64,000 nucleotides of DNA from Salimicrobium album (GCF_900107115.1 NZ_FNOS01000004.1:186001-250000), one strand, 5' to 3'; positions 39,563 through 47,855 are shown, numbered from the stretch's first letter. Notes: a model not told the origin generated them from the sequence alone. Translations and numbers: made by a program.

Positions 39563-40399
39563 CTACTTTCTGTACAGCACCCATTCACCTTTTGATTCGA
39601 CGGGATAAGGGAGAGGAGTGTCGCTGTACTGCTGATTGAACCAGGCACCGTAGTGTCCGGGATTGTTCTGTATCTCCTTCTTTACGAGATTCAGCACACC
39701 CCGGTCGCTTCCGGCATCAGCAAAGGGGTATATAACGTTGGTGTATGTTTCTCCTTTTACATCCTCCTTCATAAGAAGAAACCGCTGCTCATCGGGTGAC
39801 AGAAACATACGGGCTTTCTGCAGCGGGAATTCCCGAAGCAGATTTCCGGAAAGCGGAAAAGGGTAGTAACATTCAAACGGAAATAAACGGTCGGATGGGT
39901 GGAGAGCGCGGACCCACCGCATTTTTTCGGAAACCGGGCTGATTTCCGACCATCCGTGTGCGGCTTCTGGAAGCTTCTCCAGTTCCGCTCTCGGCACTAC
40001 GTTATATTGTAGGGGTTCGGAAGGGGTCATCCCTATTTTTTCAAGGACGCGCCGGGCGCGCAGGTTCTTCGTTTCCGTGTTCGCTCCGATCCAGCGGATA
40101 GCCGGATTATTTTCAAGTTCGGCGACGACGTGATGGAGAATTTCGGTTACGAACCCGCGGTCCCGGTACCTCCGGTCGCTGCGGAAACGCCCGAGCATTG
40201 CATAAGTCCCTTCCGCGAACAGGCTATAGCCCGCCGTCGAGACGAGCTTTCCCTGATAGAAAAGACCGTATAAAGTGTGAGAATCAGAGGTGACGAGACG
40301 GTCAAAAATACGGGCTATGTAATCATCCTTTATTCCGTTATCCATGGACATAAACATCGATTTATCGCTTTGGGTCAGCAGTTTCAGGGTTGAAGTCAT
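39563..40399 (-). CDS. GNAT-family N-acetyltransferase
   Basis: A 278-residue protein whose N-terminal 140 residues form a GNAT domain. Strand GLFYQGKLVSTAGYS, then LGRFRSDRRYRDRGFVTEILHHV as the acetyl-CoA loop region, then WIGANTETKNLRARRVLEKIGM. The C-terminal half is unlike common GNATs and has no motif I recognise. AAGGAGGAAG precedes the ATG. It sits on the opposite strand between rnr and smpB, interrupting a series that is continuous in B. subtilis. Substrate unknown. Confidence 0.8.
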   Translation of the reverse strand: MTSTLKLLTQSDKSMFMSMDNGIKDDYIARIFDRLVTSDSHTLYGLFYQGKLVSTAGYSLFAEGTYAMLGRFRSDRRYRDRGFVTEILHHVVAELENNPAIRWIGANTETKNLRARRVLEKIGMTPSEPLQYNVVPRAELEKLPEAAHGWSEISPVSEKMRWVRALHPSDRLFPFECYYPFPLSGNLLREFPLQKARMFLSPDEQRFLLMKEDVKGETYTNVIYPFADAGSDRGVLNLVKKEIQNNPGHYGAWFNQQYSDTPLPYPVESKGEWVLYRK

Positions 40400-40524
40400 T
40401 GTCTCTTCCTCCTTATCAGTTAATACTATCTCACATGCTTATTTGTGCTGTCTAATCAAATATCTTTTTCATTAGCACAGGGAATTTGATAGAATGAATA
40501 CCAGAGAAAGAAGGAGTGGTCAGG

Positions 40525-40995
40525 ATGCCAAGAGGAGATGGACGGGCGATTGCCCAGAACAAAAAAGCAAGGCACGATTATTTTATAGAGGAAACGTTCG
40601 AAGCGGGCATCGTCCTGCAGGGGACGGAAATCAAATCGATCCGTAACGGCCGGATCAACCTGAAAGACAGCTTCGCCCGCGTGAACAGACACGGAGAAAT
40701 GTATATCCACAACATGCATATTTCTCCCTATGAACAAGGAAATATTTACAATCATGACCCCACACGGGCACGTAAACTGCTGCTGCACCGGAAAGAGATC
40801 GACAAACTGATCGGGCAGACACAGCAGAAAGGGTATTCGATTGTACCTTTGAAAGTCTACATTAAAAACGGGGTAGCCAAAGTTCTCATCGGTCTCGCCC
40901 GCGGTAAGAAAAAGTACGACAAGCGGGAAGCGCTGAAACAGAAACAGGTGAAACGGGAAATGGACCGGGCGATCAAGGACAGTTTGCAAAAGTAG
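40525..40995 (+). CDS. smpB: SsrA-binding protein SmpB
   Basis: tmRNA partner of 156 residues. N-terminal [23 protein letters not shown], central [19 protein letters not shown] and [15 protein letters not shown] near the end are canonical. The basic C-terminal tail reads the empty mRNA channel. ATG 40525 is chosen; the GTG at 40516 lies within the AAGGAG site. ssrA begins 46 bases downstream with its own promoter. Confidence 0.97.
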   Translation: MPRGDGRAIAQNKKARHDYFIEETFEAGIVLQGTEIKSIRNGRINLKDSFARVNRHGEMYIHNMHISPYEQGNIYNHDPTRARKLLLHRKEIDKLIGQTQQKGYSIVPLKVYIKNGVAKVLIGLARGKKKYDKREALKQKQVKREMDRAIKDSLQK

Positions 40996-41011
40996 TGAAA
41001 TATGGTATAAT
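40984..41011 (+). promoter_or_regulatory. Promoter of ssrA
   Basis: TTGCAA (40984-40989), a 16-base spacer and TATAAT (41006-41011), inside the last codons of smpB. Confidence 0.7.
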
Positions 41012-41041
41012 AATTTAAGTAAATGCAGCAATTACTGTAAC

Positions 41042-41404
41042 GGGGACGTTACGGATTCGACGGGGATAGTTCGAACTCGGGCTGCAGGTCGAGGCGACGA
41101 CTCGACAACGTCATTTGCCTAAATATAACTGGCGAATCTGAAGACAACCTAGCTCTAGCAGCGTAAGCTGGCTTGAGCGATCCTTCCCGGCATCGCCTGT
41201 GTGCCGGTGCAAGGGTCTCAAACTGAAGCAGGCTACGCGTTTCTCCACCATCTGAGGAGAAACGAAGAGACTAATCAGATTAGCGTCTGCGATAAGCCGG
41301 TCGATAGGCTGAGCAGTTCGCGAATCAGAATATATCGACTAAGCTTGTAGATGCCCGAGTGCCGATATCTCCGGACGCGGGTTCGACTCCCGCCGTCTCC
41401 ACCA
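41042..41404 (+). ncRNA. ssrA: Transfer-messenger RNA
   Basis: A 363-base one-piece tmRNA. The 5' end GGGGACGTTACGGATTCGAC and the 3' end with GGGTTCGACTCCCGC and CGTCTCCACCA form the alanyl-tRNA-like domain, CCA encoded. The tag reading frame runs 41131-41166 and encodes GESEDNLALAA followed by TAA, so the tag is A-GESEDNLALAA, shorter and more acidic than the B. subtilis tag. SmpB is directly upstream; ClpP and RNase R are in the window. Confidence 0.97.
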
Positions 41405-41428
41405 ATACATATTATTGGTGGTTTTTTA
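41399..41428 (+). terminator. Terminator of ssrA
   Basis: CCACCAAT and ATTGGTGG form a stem that uses the 3' CCA end itself, followed by six T. Confidence 0.85.
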
Positions 41429-41547
41429 TTGCAAAAATATTATTTGTTACCCGAAATATAATTATGTAAACTTAAATGCGGGACATCGGCAACAGAAGCG
41501 GGAATCGGAATGAATCACTCCCAGATACTCACCCGTCCCTGAATACG

Positions 41548-41581
41548 AAAAAGCCTGGAGGAAGGAACCTCCAGGCTTTTA
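41548..41581 (-). terminator. Terminator of murB
   Basis: AAGCCTGGAGG and CCTCCAGGCTT form an 11-bp stem with a 5-6 base loop, followed on the minus strand by T. Nothing coding is evident between here and ssrA. Confidence 0.85.
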
Positions 41582-41592
41582 CTTTATTACTA

Positions 41593-42507
41593 TTATTTAT
41601 CTTCTCCGATGACTCTTACTTCCCGCTCGAGATCCACGCCGAAATTCTCCTTGACGGTCTTCTGCACGTGTTCGATCACGGCGATATAATCGGCTGTCGT
41701 CGCATTGTCTTTATTGACGATGAAGCCGGCATGCTTCGTGGACACTTCTGCACCGCCGATGTTCGTACCCTGAAGCTTGCTGTCCTGGATGAGTTTTCCG
41801 GCGAAATGTCCCGGCGGACGTTTGAATACGCTGCCGCAGGACGGGTATTCGAGCGGCTGTTTGGATTCCCGCCTGTAAGTGAGGTCATCCACGGTAGCTT
41901 TCACATCTTCGTATTTTGCCGGGGTCAAATCGAAAGTGGCTTCCACAACGATGTCCCCGTTCTCGGGAATATTGCTCGTACGGTAGTCGAAACCGAGCTC
42001 TTTGGCATTCCGTTTCACCAGTTCCCCGTGTTTATCCACGACGTAGGCGTAATCGAGCACATCCTTGATTTCCCCGCCGTAGGCACCTGCGTTCATATAC
42101 AGGGCACCTCCGACCGTCCCCGGGATGCCGCAGGCGAACTCGAGACCCGACAGGCTCTCGTTCAGAGCGTGACGGGAGACGTCGATGATTCTTGCTCCGC
42201 TCTGGGCTACGACGGTCTCTCCTTCACTGCTGATATCGTTCAGATACTTCAGATTCATCACTAAGCCGCGGATTCCGCCGTCTTTGATGATCAGGTTCGA
42301 TCCGTTTCCGAGCAGCGTGTGTTTGATGCCGGCGCGATTAGTGAACCTGACGACTTTCTGAACCTCTTCGAAGGTCGTCGGCATTACGAGGTAATCCGCC
42401 TTTCCGCCAAGCTGGGTATACAGGTGATTTTTCAATGGTTCGTCCATTTTTACATATTCGGATTTAACGATATTTATCAGTCCGTTGTAGATTTCGTTCT
42501 TTTCCAT
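41593..42507 (-). CDS. murB: UDP-N-acetylenolpyruvoylglucosamine reductase
   Basis: FAD enzyme of 304 residues that reduces the enolpyruvyl group to make UDP-MurNAc, the second step of the peptidoglycan precursor pathway. TQLGGKADYLV, GNGSNLIIKDGG and GIPGTVGGALYMNAGAYGGE bind FAD; the catalytic Ser is in YPSCGSVFKRP. It is the shorter type II form. ATG 42507 is 9 bases after GAGGAAG; upstream in-frame codons overlap that site. Confidence 0.96.
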   Translation of the reverse strand: MEKNEIYNGLINIVKSEYVKMDEPLKNHLYTQLGGKADYLVMPTTFEEVQKVVRFTNRAGIKHTLLGNGSNLIIKDGGIRGLVMNLKYLNDISSEGETVVAQSGARIIDVSRHALNESLSGLEFACGIPGTVGGALYMNAGAYGGEIKDVLDYAYVVDKHGELVKRNAKELGFDYRTSNIPENGDIVVEATFDLTPAKYEDVKATVDDLTYRRESKQPLEYPSCGSVFKRPPGHFAGKLIQDSKLQGTNIGGAEVSTKHAGFIVNKDNATTADYIAVIEHVQKTVKENFGVDLEREVRVIGEDK

Positions 42508-42631
42508 ACAAGTACACTTCCTCATCGATAGTCTGGTCTTAAGCAAGTGTATAACAATCTGCCTTTTATGGAAAGAGAGAAAGTCCTTATTTTGTCGAAC
42601 GGGATAACCAGAGGTATATGGGAAAGTTTCC

Positions 42632-42646
42632 TCTATTCAGAATATT
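42632..42646 (+). promoter_or_regulatory. Possible CodY box upstream of ilvD
   Basis: TCTATTCAGAATATT matches 11 of 15 positions of the CodY motif AATTTTCWGAAAATT and sits just upstream of the -35. Confidence 0.35.
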
Positions 42647-42648
42647 CA

Positions 42649-42677
42649 TTGCTAAAATACCTGTTTGCTAGTATCAT
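42649..42677 (+). promoter_or_regulatory. Promoter of ilvD
   Basis: TTGCTA (42649-42654), a 17-base spacer and TATCAT (42672-42677). The leader is too short for a T-box. Confidence 0.65.
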
Positions 42678-42711
42678 CATGGTAAACTTATTTCTGAAAG
42701 GGTGCTGGACG

Positions 42712-44406
42712 ATGGATGAAAGCAAAGATTTGCGGATAAGAAGTAAAGTAATCAGTGATGATGAGAATAGAGTGGCAAACCGGGCGATGCTTCGGGCCGT
42801 AGGGTTCGAAGACGAAGATTTCAAAAAACCGATGATCGGGATCGCCAGTACGTGGAGTGAAGTCACGCCGTGTAACGTACATATCGATGAACTGGCCCGG
42901 AAAGCGAAAAGTGGCGCCGGCGGTAACGGAGGCGCGCCGATGATTTTCAACACGATCACCGTATCGGACGGTATCTCCATGGGACACGAGGGAATGCATT
43001 ATTCCCTGCCGAGCCGTGAAATTATCGCGGATTCCATTGAAACGGTGACGAACGCTGAGCGTCTGGACGGCGTAGTGGCCATCGGCGGGTGTGACAAGAC
43101 GACACCCGGATGCCTGATTGCTCTCAGCCGCCTCAATCTTCCGTCGGTCTACATATACGGAGGCACGATACAGCCCGGGAAACTTGACGGGAAAGACATC
43201 GATCTCGTTTCTTCGTTCGAAGCGGTCGGTAAATATCAGAGTGGAGAAATCGATTCCGAGGAACTGCACCGCGTGGAATGTAACGCCTGCCCGGGAGCAG
43301 GAGCGTGCGGAGGCATGTATACGGCTAATACGATGGCGGCAGCCGTGGAAGCTCTCGGTATGAGCATTCCGGGCTCTTCCTCCACTCCTGCGATCAATGA
43401 TTATAAAGAGGAAGAATGCCGTCAGGCAGGGGAACTCGTCGTAGAGCTGCTTAAAAAAGACATTTACCCTAAAGATATCATGACGAAAAAGGCGTTCGAG
43501 AACGCGATAACTGTAGTCATGGCACTCGGCGGTTCGACCAACGCGTTCCTTCATCTGACAGCGATGGCCCACGCAGCGGAGGTCGACATCTCTCTTGATG
43601 ATTTCGAACGGATCCGCCGCAACGTACCTTTTCTTGCTGACATGAAGCCGAGCGGTACTTACGTAATGCAGGACCTTTACGAAGCCGGCGGGGTTCCGGC
43701 CGTAATGAAGCTTCTCCATGATAACGGCTACCTGCACGGGGACTGTCTGACGGTTACGGGACAGACACTGGCCGAGAATCTGGAAAATGTCGATCCTCTT
43801 AAGGACGGGCAGAAGGTGATCCGTCCTCTCGACAATCCGATCAAAGCCGAAGGTTCCCTCGTACTGATGAAAGGAAATCTTGCCCCGGACGGAGCGGTGG
43901 CGAAGATGTCAGGGCTGAAGGTCACGAACTTCGAAGGCACTGCCAAAGTGTATGACAGTGAAGCGGAAGCGACATCAGCGATTTCCGGAGGGGACGTGAA
44001 GGAAGGGGACGTTGTCGTTATAAGAAATGTCGGTCCTAAAGGCGGACCGGGCATGCCCGAAATGCTTTCCATTACAGCAATGCTCGTCGGCCAGGGGCTC
44101 GGCGGTAAAGTGGCACTGCTCACCGATGGCCGTTTCTCAGGAGGTAGTCACGGATTCGTTATCGGGCACATTTCTCCTGAAGCCTACGTCGGCGGTCCCA
44201 TCGGTCTTCTCGAAAACGGGGACATTGTGAATATTGACAGTGATACGCAGGAAATCAACATGAAAGTCAGCGATGGGGAACAGGAAAAACGGAAGAGCCG
44301 CTGGAAGCGCCCGGAACCGAAATTCAGGCGCGGGGTGCTCGCCAAATATTCGAGGCTCGTGTCTTCCGCTTCCAAAGGAGCAGTTACAGACGATCCTGAT
44401 GAATGA
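42712..44406 (+). CDS. ilvD: Dihydroxy-acid dehydratase
   Basis: Fe-S enzyme of 564 residues that makes the 2-keto acids of isoleucine and valine synthesis. Cluster cysteines lie in [13 protein letters not shown] and [19 protein letters not shown]; the C-terminal [23 protein letters not shown] is canonical. The open frame runs 55 residues upstream across the promoter, but ATG 42712 with an AAAGGGTG site gives the proper N terminus. It stands alone, apart from any ilv-leu operon, with its own promoter and terminator. Confidence 0.96.
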   Translation: MDESKDLRIRSKVISDDENRVANRAMLRAVGFEDEDFKKPMIGIASTWSEVTPCNVHIDELARKAKSGAGGNGGAPMIFNTITVSDGISMGHEGMHYSLPSREIIADSIETVTNAERLDGVVAIGGCDKTTPGCLIALSRLNLPSVYIYGGTIQPGKLDGKDIDLVSSFEAVGKYQSGEIDSEELHRVECNACPGAGACGGMYTANTMAAAVEALGMSIPGSSSTPAINDYKEEECRQAGELVVELLKKDIYPKDIMTKKAFENAITVVMALGGSTNAFLHLTAMAHAAEVDISLDDFERIRRNVPFLADMKPSGTYVMQDLYEAGGVPAVMKLLHDNGYLHGDCLTVTGQTLAENLENVDPLKDGQKVIRPLDNPIKAEGSLVLMKGNLAPDGAVAKMSGLKVTNFEGTAKVYDSEAEATSAISGGDVKEGDVVVIRNVGPKGGPGMPEMLSITAMLVGQGLGGKVALLTDGRFSGGSHGFVIGHISPEAYVGGPIGLLENGDIVNIDSDTQEINMKVSDGEQEKRKSRWKRPEPKFRRGVLAKYSRLVSSASKGAVTDDPDE

Positions 44407-44446
44407 ACCGGCTGATTCCGGAGAATAACTGAATGCCACACGCCGA

Positions 44447-44474
44447 AAACCGGACCCCTGAGGTCCGGTTTTTA
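44447..44474 (+). terminator. Terminator of ilvD
   Basis: AACCGGACC and GGTCCGGTT form a 9-bp stem around a 5-base loop, followed by T. Confidence 0.88.
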
Positions 44475-44499
44475 TGCTTTCCGGCCCCGATGATTCCGT

Positions 44500-44649
44500 T
44501 TTCGTTACCTTCAGAGATCGGGGACTCTGCTGAAGGTAACGAGAGAACCGTTTTCCTGACCATAGGGAGGAAACAGGAGCTATGAAGGTAATGATTAAGG
44601 CATAATCGTTACTTTCACCTTGAAATTCAGTGCGTGAAAGGAAGGAAAA
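44500..44649. repeat. 52-bp-period triple inverted-repeat element, copy C
   Basis: It lies between the ilvD terminator and the gene at 44804. Left half-sites start at 44503 (CGTTACCTTCA), 44555 (CCTGACCATAG) and 44607 (CGTTACTTTCA). Right half-sites start at 44531 (TGAAGGTAACG), 44583 (TGAAGGTAATG) and 44635 (TGAAAGGAAGG). Unit 1 is a perfect 11-bp inverted repeat. The period is exactly 52. The 300 bases between element and gene hold nothing else I can identify beyond a normal upstream region. Confidence 0.88.
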
Positions 44650-44803
44650 GCGGGGGAACGCAGTGCTTCCTCTCATTCATTGCCTTCCTGAGCCCGATTT
44701 GAGCGCATCCGGAGAGAAGTTTTCACTTTTTTATATAATATGTTTAACGCTCTTTTATTTAGGAAACATAGAAATTAAACAAGTAATTAAGGAGTGAAGT
44801 GCT

Positions 44804-45616
44804 TTGGATTTGAAAAAAGAAATAAATAAACTGGAAAACGTACATTTAATGAAACCTGAGAAGGTATTTACTATGTATTTAAATACAGACCCGGCCGACC
44901 CGGATCAGCAGGGCGGCGAATGGAAGATTCACCTGAAAAACGGTTTGAATAACTTCGAACATTATCTTCAGGAAGACGGAGATTCTGATGAGAAGCGTAA
45001 CTACTGGGCAGTGAAAGAAAAAGTTCAGAACTATATCGATGAAAACGAGCAGCACTTCGGTAAAAGCGTTGTAATCATCGCTTCCGCCGATGAAACAGTG
45101 TGGTTCGCAGAGCGATTCCAGATGCCTGTAGAAACAGCGTTTTACTGGGAAGAACAGCCGGTCGTTGATCAGCTGAAGGAAATGTACAAGCAATTCCCGA
45201 AAACAGGTATTATCCTTACACAGAAAGAAAACATTAAACTGATCGATGCAGAGCTTGCTCAGCTGAAAGACACGAAAGTTTATGAGCTTGATCTGAATAC
45301 GGAAGACTGGAGACTTCACCAGGGCGGTCACGCATCCGGTGCCTCCACAGGAAGCGGCGGAGCGAAGCAGTCCAAGTCCGATCAGTACAACGAACGGTTC
45401 GAAGCCAACCGTTACCGCTGGTATAAGAGTATTGCTCCTAAACTGGACAAACAGGCGAAAGAGCACGGCTGGGAGCAGATTATCATGGTAGGCGACAAAG
45501 AAGAAGTCGATGACCTGCGTGATAACATGAACAAAGAAGTAGACAAAATCGTAAACAAAAACCTGCTTGATCATGAAGAGATGAAAGTGATCAACCAGAT
45601 AGTATACGAAGAATAG
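44804..45616 (+). CDS. VLRF1-family aeRF1-type release factor-like protein
   Basis: A 270-residue soluble protein that resembles the bacterial VLRF1/baeRF proteins, relatives of archaeal/eukaryotic release factor 1 and yeast Vms1 thought to release stalled peptidyl-tRNA. The N-terminal half has the alpha/beta pattern MYLNTDP and SVVIIASAD. A Gly/Ser-rich loop at 174-194 with Gln189 and Gln194 sits where eRF1 proteins carry the catalytic GGQ loop. NERFEANRYRWYK follows. The start is TTG, 9 bases after AAGGAG. The family call is from recalled patterns, not a search. Confidence 0.65.
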   Translation: MDLKKEINKLENVHLMKPEKVFTMYLNTDPADPDQQGGEWKIHLKNGLNNFEHYLQEDGDSDEKRNYWAVKEKVQNYIDENEQHFGKSVVIIASADETVWFAERFQMPVETAFYWEEQPVVDQLKEMYKQFPKTGIILTQKENIKLIDAELAQLKDTKVYELDLNTEDWRLHQGGHASGASTGSGGAKQSKSDQYNERFEANRYRWYKSIAPKLDKQAKEHGWEQIIMVGDKEEVDDLRDNMNKEVDKIVNKNLLDHEEMKVINQIVYEE

Positions 45617-45631
45617 AATAATACAAGTCAT

Positions 45632-45665
45632 CCTGTGATCTTTTCGTAAGATCACAGGTTTTTTA
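45632..45665 (+). terminator. Terminator after the VLRF1-like gene
   Basis: CCTGTGATCTT and AAGATCACAGG form a perfect 11-bp stem around TTCGT, followed by six T. Confidence 0.92.
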
Positions 45666-45753
45666 TGTGGACACCCGGCAGGTTTTGAGAAAGAAATTTG
45701 CAGGAGTATGTGGTAAAATAAGGGGCAATGTAATGATAGAGGAGAGTGGAAGA

Positions 45754-46059
45754 ATGTATGTTGTCGATTCTAAAGTGACGGTTCCTGATCACAAGGCGGA
45801 CGACCTGATTTCCATCTATCGGACCCGTTCCCGGCTGGTCGATGAGCAACCGGGATTTCTTTCGTTTCAGCTTCTGCAGAACGAACATCGACCTGGAGAG
45901 CTTACAGTACATATGGAATGGGAAAATAAACAGTCGTATCTGACCTGGGCCCGCAGTGAACAGTTCCGGAAGATCCACGAACTTGAAAAGAACTATCCGG
46001 ATCAGGAGCTTCAGGGCTACGTTCCGAAAGTTTATAAATATGAGGTTGTTGCCACATGA
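45754..46059 (+). CDS. ABM-domain monooxygenase-like protein (HmoA/IsdG fold)
   Basis: A 101-residue antibiotic-biosynthesis-monooxygenase (ferredoxin-like) domain. The pattern VVDSKVTVPDHKADDLISIYRTRSR, then QPGFLSFQLLQNE and MEWENKQSYLTWARSEQFRKIHE, fits the heme-degrading or small-molecule oxygenase group. No heme-ligand His is certain. ATG 45754 is 7 bases after GGAGAG. Its stop overlaps the next gene by 4 bases, making it the first gene of a four-gene B12/STAS operon. Confidence 0.8.
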   Translation: MYVVDSKVTVPDHKADDLISIYRTRSRLVDEQPGFLSFQLLQNEHRPGELTVHMEWENKQSYLTWARSEQFRKIHELEKNYPDQELQGYVPKVYKYEVVAT

Positions 46060-46424
46060 AAAAGAAAGCGAAACAGTACATTACGGATAAAGTGACCGAG
46101 GAATTTTACAACAGATACCCCTGGCTCGAGGAGAAGTACGGAGAGAAAGGCAGGAAGCACACGAGAGAGGATAATGATCATCATCTGAACCACCTGGAGC
46201 TTGCCTATGAAAGGAAAGATGAGTCATTTTTCAGCGATTACACCGTCTGGCTCAATGACGTACTCGTCTCCCGGGGTGTCGGTACGAAGCTTATTATCGA
46301 GAATTATGAAATGATAGAGCAGTATCTTCAGGAAGTGGAAATGTACGGGGACGAACGTGATTATTACATCCGCCTGCTGGAATCGTCGATAGCACATTTG
46401 AAACGTATAACGGACACGGGGTGA
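46056..46424 (+). CDS. Helical protein, possible partner domain of the B12-binding protein
   Basis: A 122-residue all-helical protein. The central run HHLNHLELAYERKDESFF and YTVWLNDVLVSRGVGTKLI recalls the helical segment that precedes the B12-binding domains of some bacterial cobalamin sensor proteins. Here it would be a separate polypeptide. It has no DNA-binding motif and no membrane segment. It starts in an ATGA overlap with the ABM gene and ends 7 bases before the B12-binding gene, so stoichiometric production is likely. Function is inference. Confidence 0.6.
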   Translation: MKKKAKQYITDKVTEEFYNRYPWLEEKYGEKGRKHTREDNDHHLNHLELAYERKDESFFSDYTVWLNDVLVSRGVGTKLIIENYEMIEQYLQEVEMYGDERDYYIRLLESSIAHLKRITDTG

Positions 46425-46431
46425 ATAACGA

Positions 46432-47067
46432 ATGGAAGAGGTTTACAAACAATTGACCGGCTACCTGCTGGAAGGCGAAGAACAGGAAGCACTGCAGCTG
46501 GTACGGAAGTGGGTGGACGAACGTTCTTTACTGGAGGTGCATGAGGAAATCATAACACCGGCGATGTACTACGTAGGAGAACTGTGGCAGACGAACCGTA
46601 TTTCGGTAGCGGATGAGCATCTGGCCACGGCGACCTGTGATTACATAATGACATTGATATCGCCGCGGAAAGGCGCCTCGAACGGAAAGAAGGCTATTTT
46701 TTTCAACGTGGAAGAAGAAGAGCACCATCTGGGTCTGAAAATGGCAGCGGACATCTTCCGCGAAGAAGGCTGGGAGTCCAGGTTCCTCGGGACAGGTGTA
46801 CCTGACGATCACGTTCTGCAGCAGATAGAAAAATTCCGCCCGGATGTCATATGCATTTCTGCCGCTCTTTCCTATAGAGTGCCCGAGATGCACAACATAA
46901 TCGATATTCTGAAAAAGCGCATGCCCGATTCCGTCATACTTATCGGTGGCCGTATTGTTAAGAATCACGGTATGAGTGAATGGAATGTGAAACGCGTGCA
47001 CACAATGAGTTCCCTGACCGCCGTAAGAGAATGGCTGCAGAACGGGAAGGAGGGACGCAGGCAATGA
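46432..47067 (+). CDS. Cobalamin-binding, CarH-like sensor domain protein
   Basis: A 211-residue protein with an N-terminal four-helix B12-binding cap (1-78) and a C-terminal Rossmann B12-binding domain (86-205). The cap has the W-x9-EH signature (Trp52, Glu62-His63) that in CarH/LitR photoreceptors covers the adenosyl group of AdoCbl. The Rossmann domain has ExHxxG (Glu96 to Gly101, His98 as likely cobalt ligand), then the GTGVP and SVILIGGRI strands. It lacks the MerR DNA-binding domain of CarH. The downstream PAS-STAS gene overlaps by 4 bases and is the probable output partner. Confidence 0.8.
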   Translation: MEEVYKQLTGYLLEGEEQEALQLVRKWVDERSLLEVHEEIITPAMYYVGELWQTNRISVADEHLATATCDYIMTLISPRKGASNGKKAIFFNVEEEEHHLGLKMAADIFREEGWESRFLGTGVPDDHVLQQIEKFRPDVICISAALSYRVPEMHNIIDILKKRMPDSVILIGGRIVKNHGMSEWNVKRVHTMSSLTAVREWLQNGKEGRRQ

Positions 47068-47855
47068 AACGGGTGGAAGCTACTTTCCCGCTCCCTTATT
47101 ATGAGATAGACGCAGCCTGGAATATAATCGCTTATTCACAGGAAGCGGAAGGGCTGTTCGGTCTGCCGGATAATCTCACCAAAATAGTCGATGAAGGAAC
47201 GTATGATAAGGCACGGGAGTGGGTTAATTTTCATCGCAGGAAAACGGTTATTGAAATGAACGTCATCAAAGAGAACAGCGACGTAATTTTAGCGGATGTT
47301 TATATTACGTGGACGGACGAAGAGAAAGCAGAACTTCTTCTGATACCGAAAGATTCGCAGGTGGACAAAGTGGCTGCGAGTCTCAAAACGCTGCAGAGTG
47401 AGCTGTTAAAGACGAAAACAGAACTGATTGAAGAAAAGGAGCGGGCGGAGCAGGTGATTGAACAGAACAATAAACTTTCAGCCCCCTTCATTTCATTAAA
47501 TAAGGAAACGGCTCTCGTGCCGTTATTCGGCGATTTGAGTTACGATAAAATAATGAGCGTCGAACATAATCTTCTCGAGGCCGTGCGTGAAAGTGAAGCG
47601 GAGGAACTTCTGTTTGATTTCACGGCAGTCGGCAATATCGAAAGAGAAGGTTTCAATTACCTGGCTTCCGTATTAAAAGCCCTCAGTCATATGGGGGTCG
47701 AACTTTTCGTCATCGGGCTTAAACCCGGACACGTGCCGAATATTTTCAAATGGTCCCTCCCGGAAGGCGTCCGGTTCAGGCAGTCACTGGAACAGGTGAT
47801 TTCCTATAAGAGATCCCGCCGGGAAGCAGAAAAAGATAAGCAGAAGGAGACGTAA
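47064..47855 (+). CDS. PAS-STAS regulatory protein, RsbR-like
   Basis: A 263-residue protein. Residues 8-110 look like a PAS domain (YYEIDAAWNIIAYSQEAEGLFG); 115-152 is a charged coiled coil; 158-250 is a STAS domain (PLFGDLSYDKIMS, LLFDFTAVGNIEREGF, GVELFVIGLKP). This is the layout of RsbR paralogues and YtvA of the stressosome. The PAS domain lacks the LOV flavin cysteine motif. At the STAS phosphorylation position RsbR has Asp-Thr, whereas here the residues are Glu-Arg. ATG 47064 follows AAGGAGGG. Confidence 0.75.
   Translation: MKRVEATFPLPYYEIDAAWNIIAYSQEAEGLFGLPDNLTKIVDEGTYDKAREWVNFHRRKTVIEMNVIKENSDVILADVYITWTDEEKAELLLIPKDSQVDKVAASLKTLQSELLKTKTELIEEKERAEQVIEQNNKLSAPFISLNKETALVPLFGDLSYDKIMSVEHNLLEAVRESEAEELLFDFTAVGNIEREGFNYLASVLKALSHMGVELFVIGLKPGHVPNIFKWSLPEGVRFRQSLEQVISYKRSRREAEKDKQKET

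Noticed and set aside
41476-42264. 262-codon plus-strand frame
   Set aside because: Antisense to murB and crossing its terminator.
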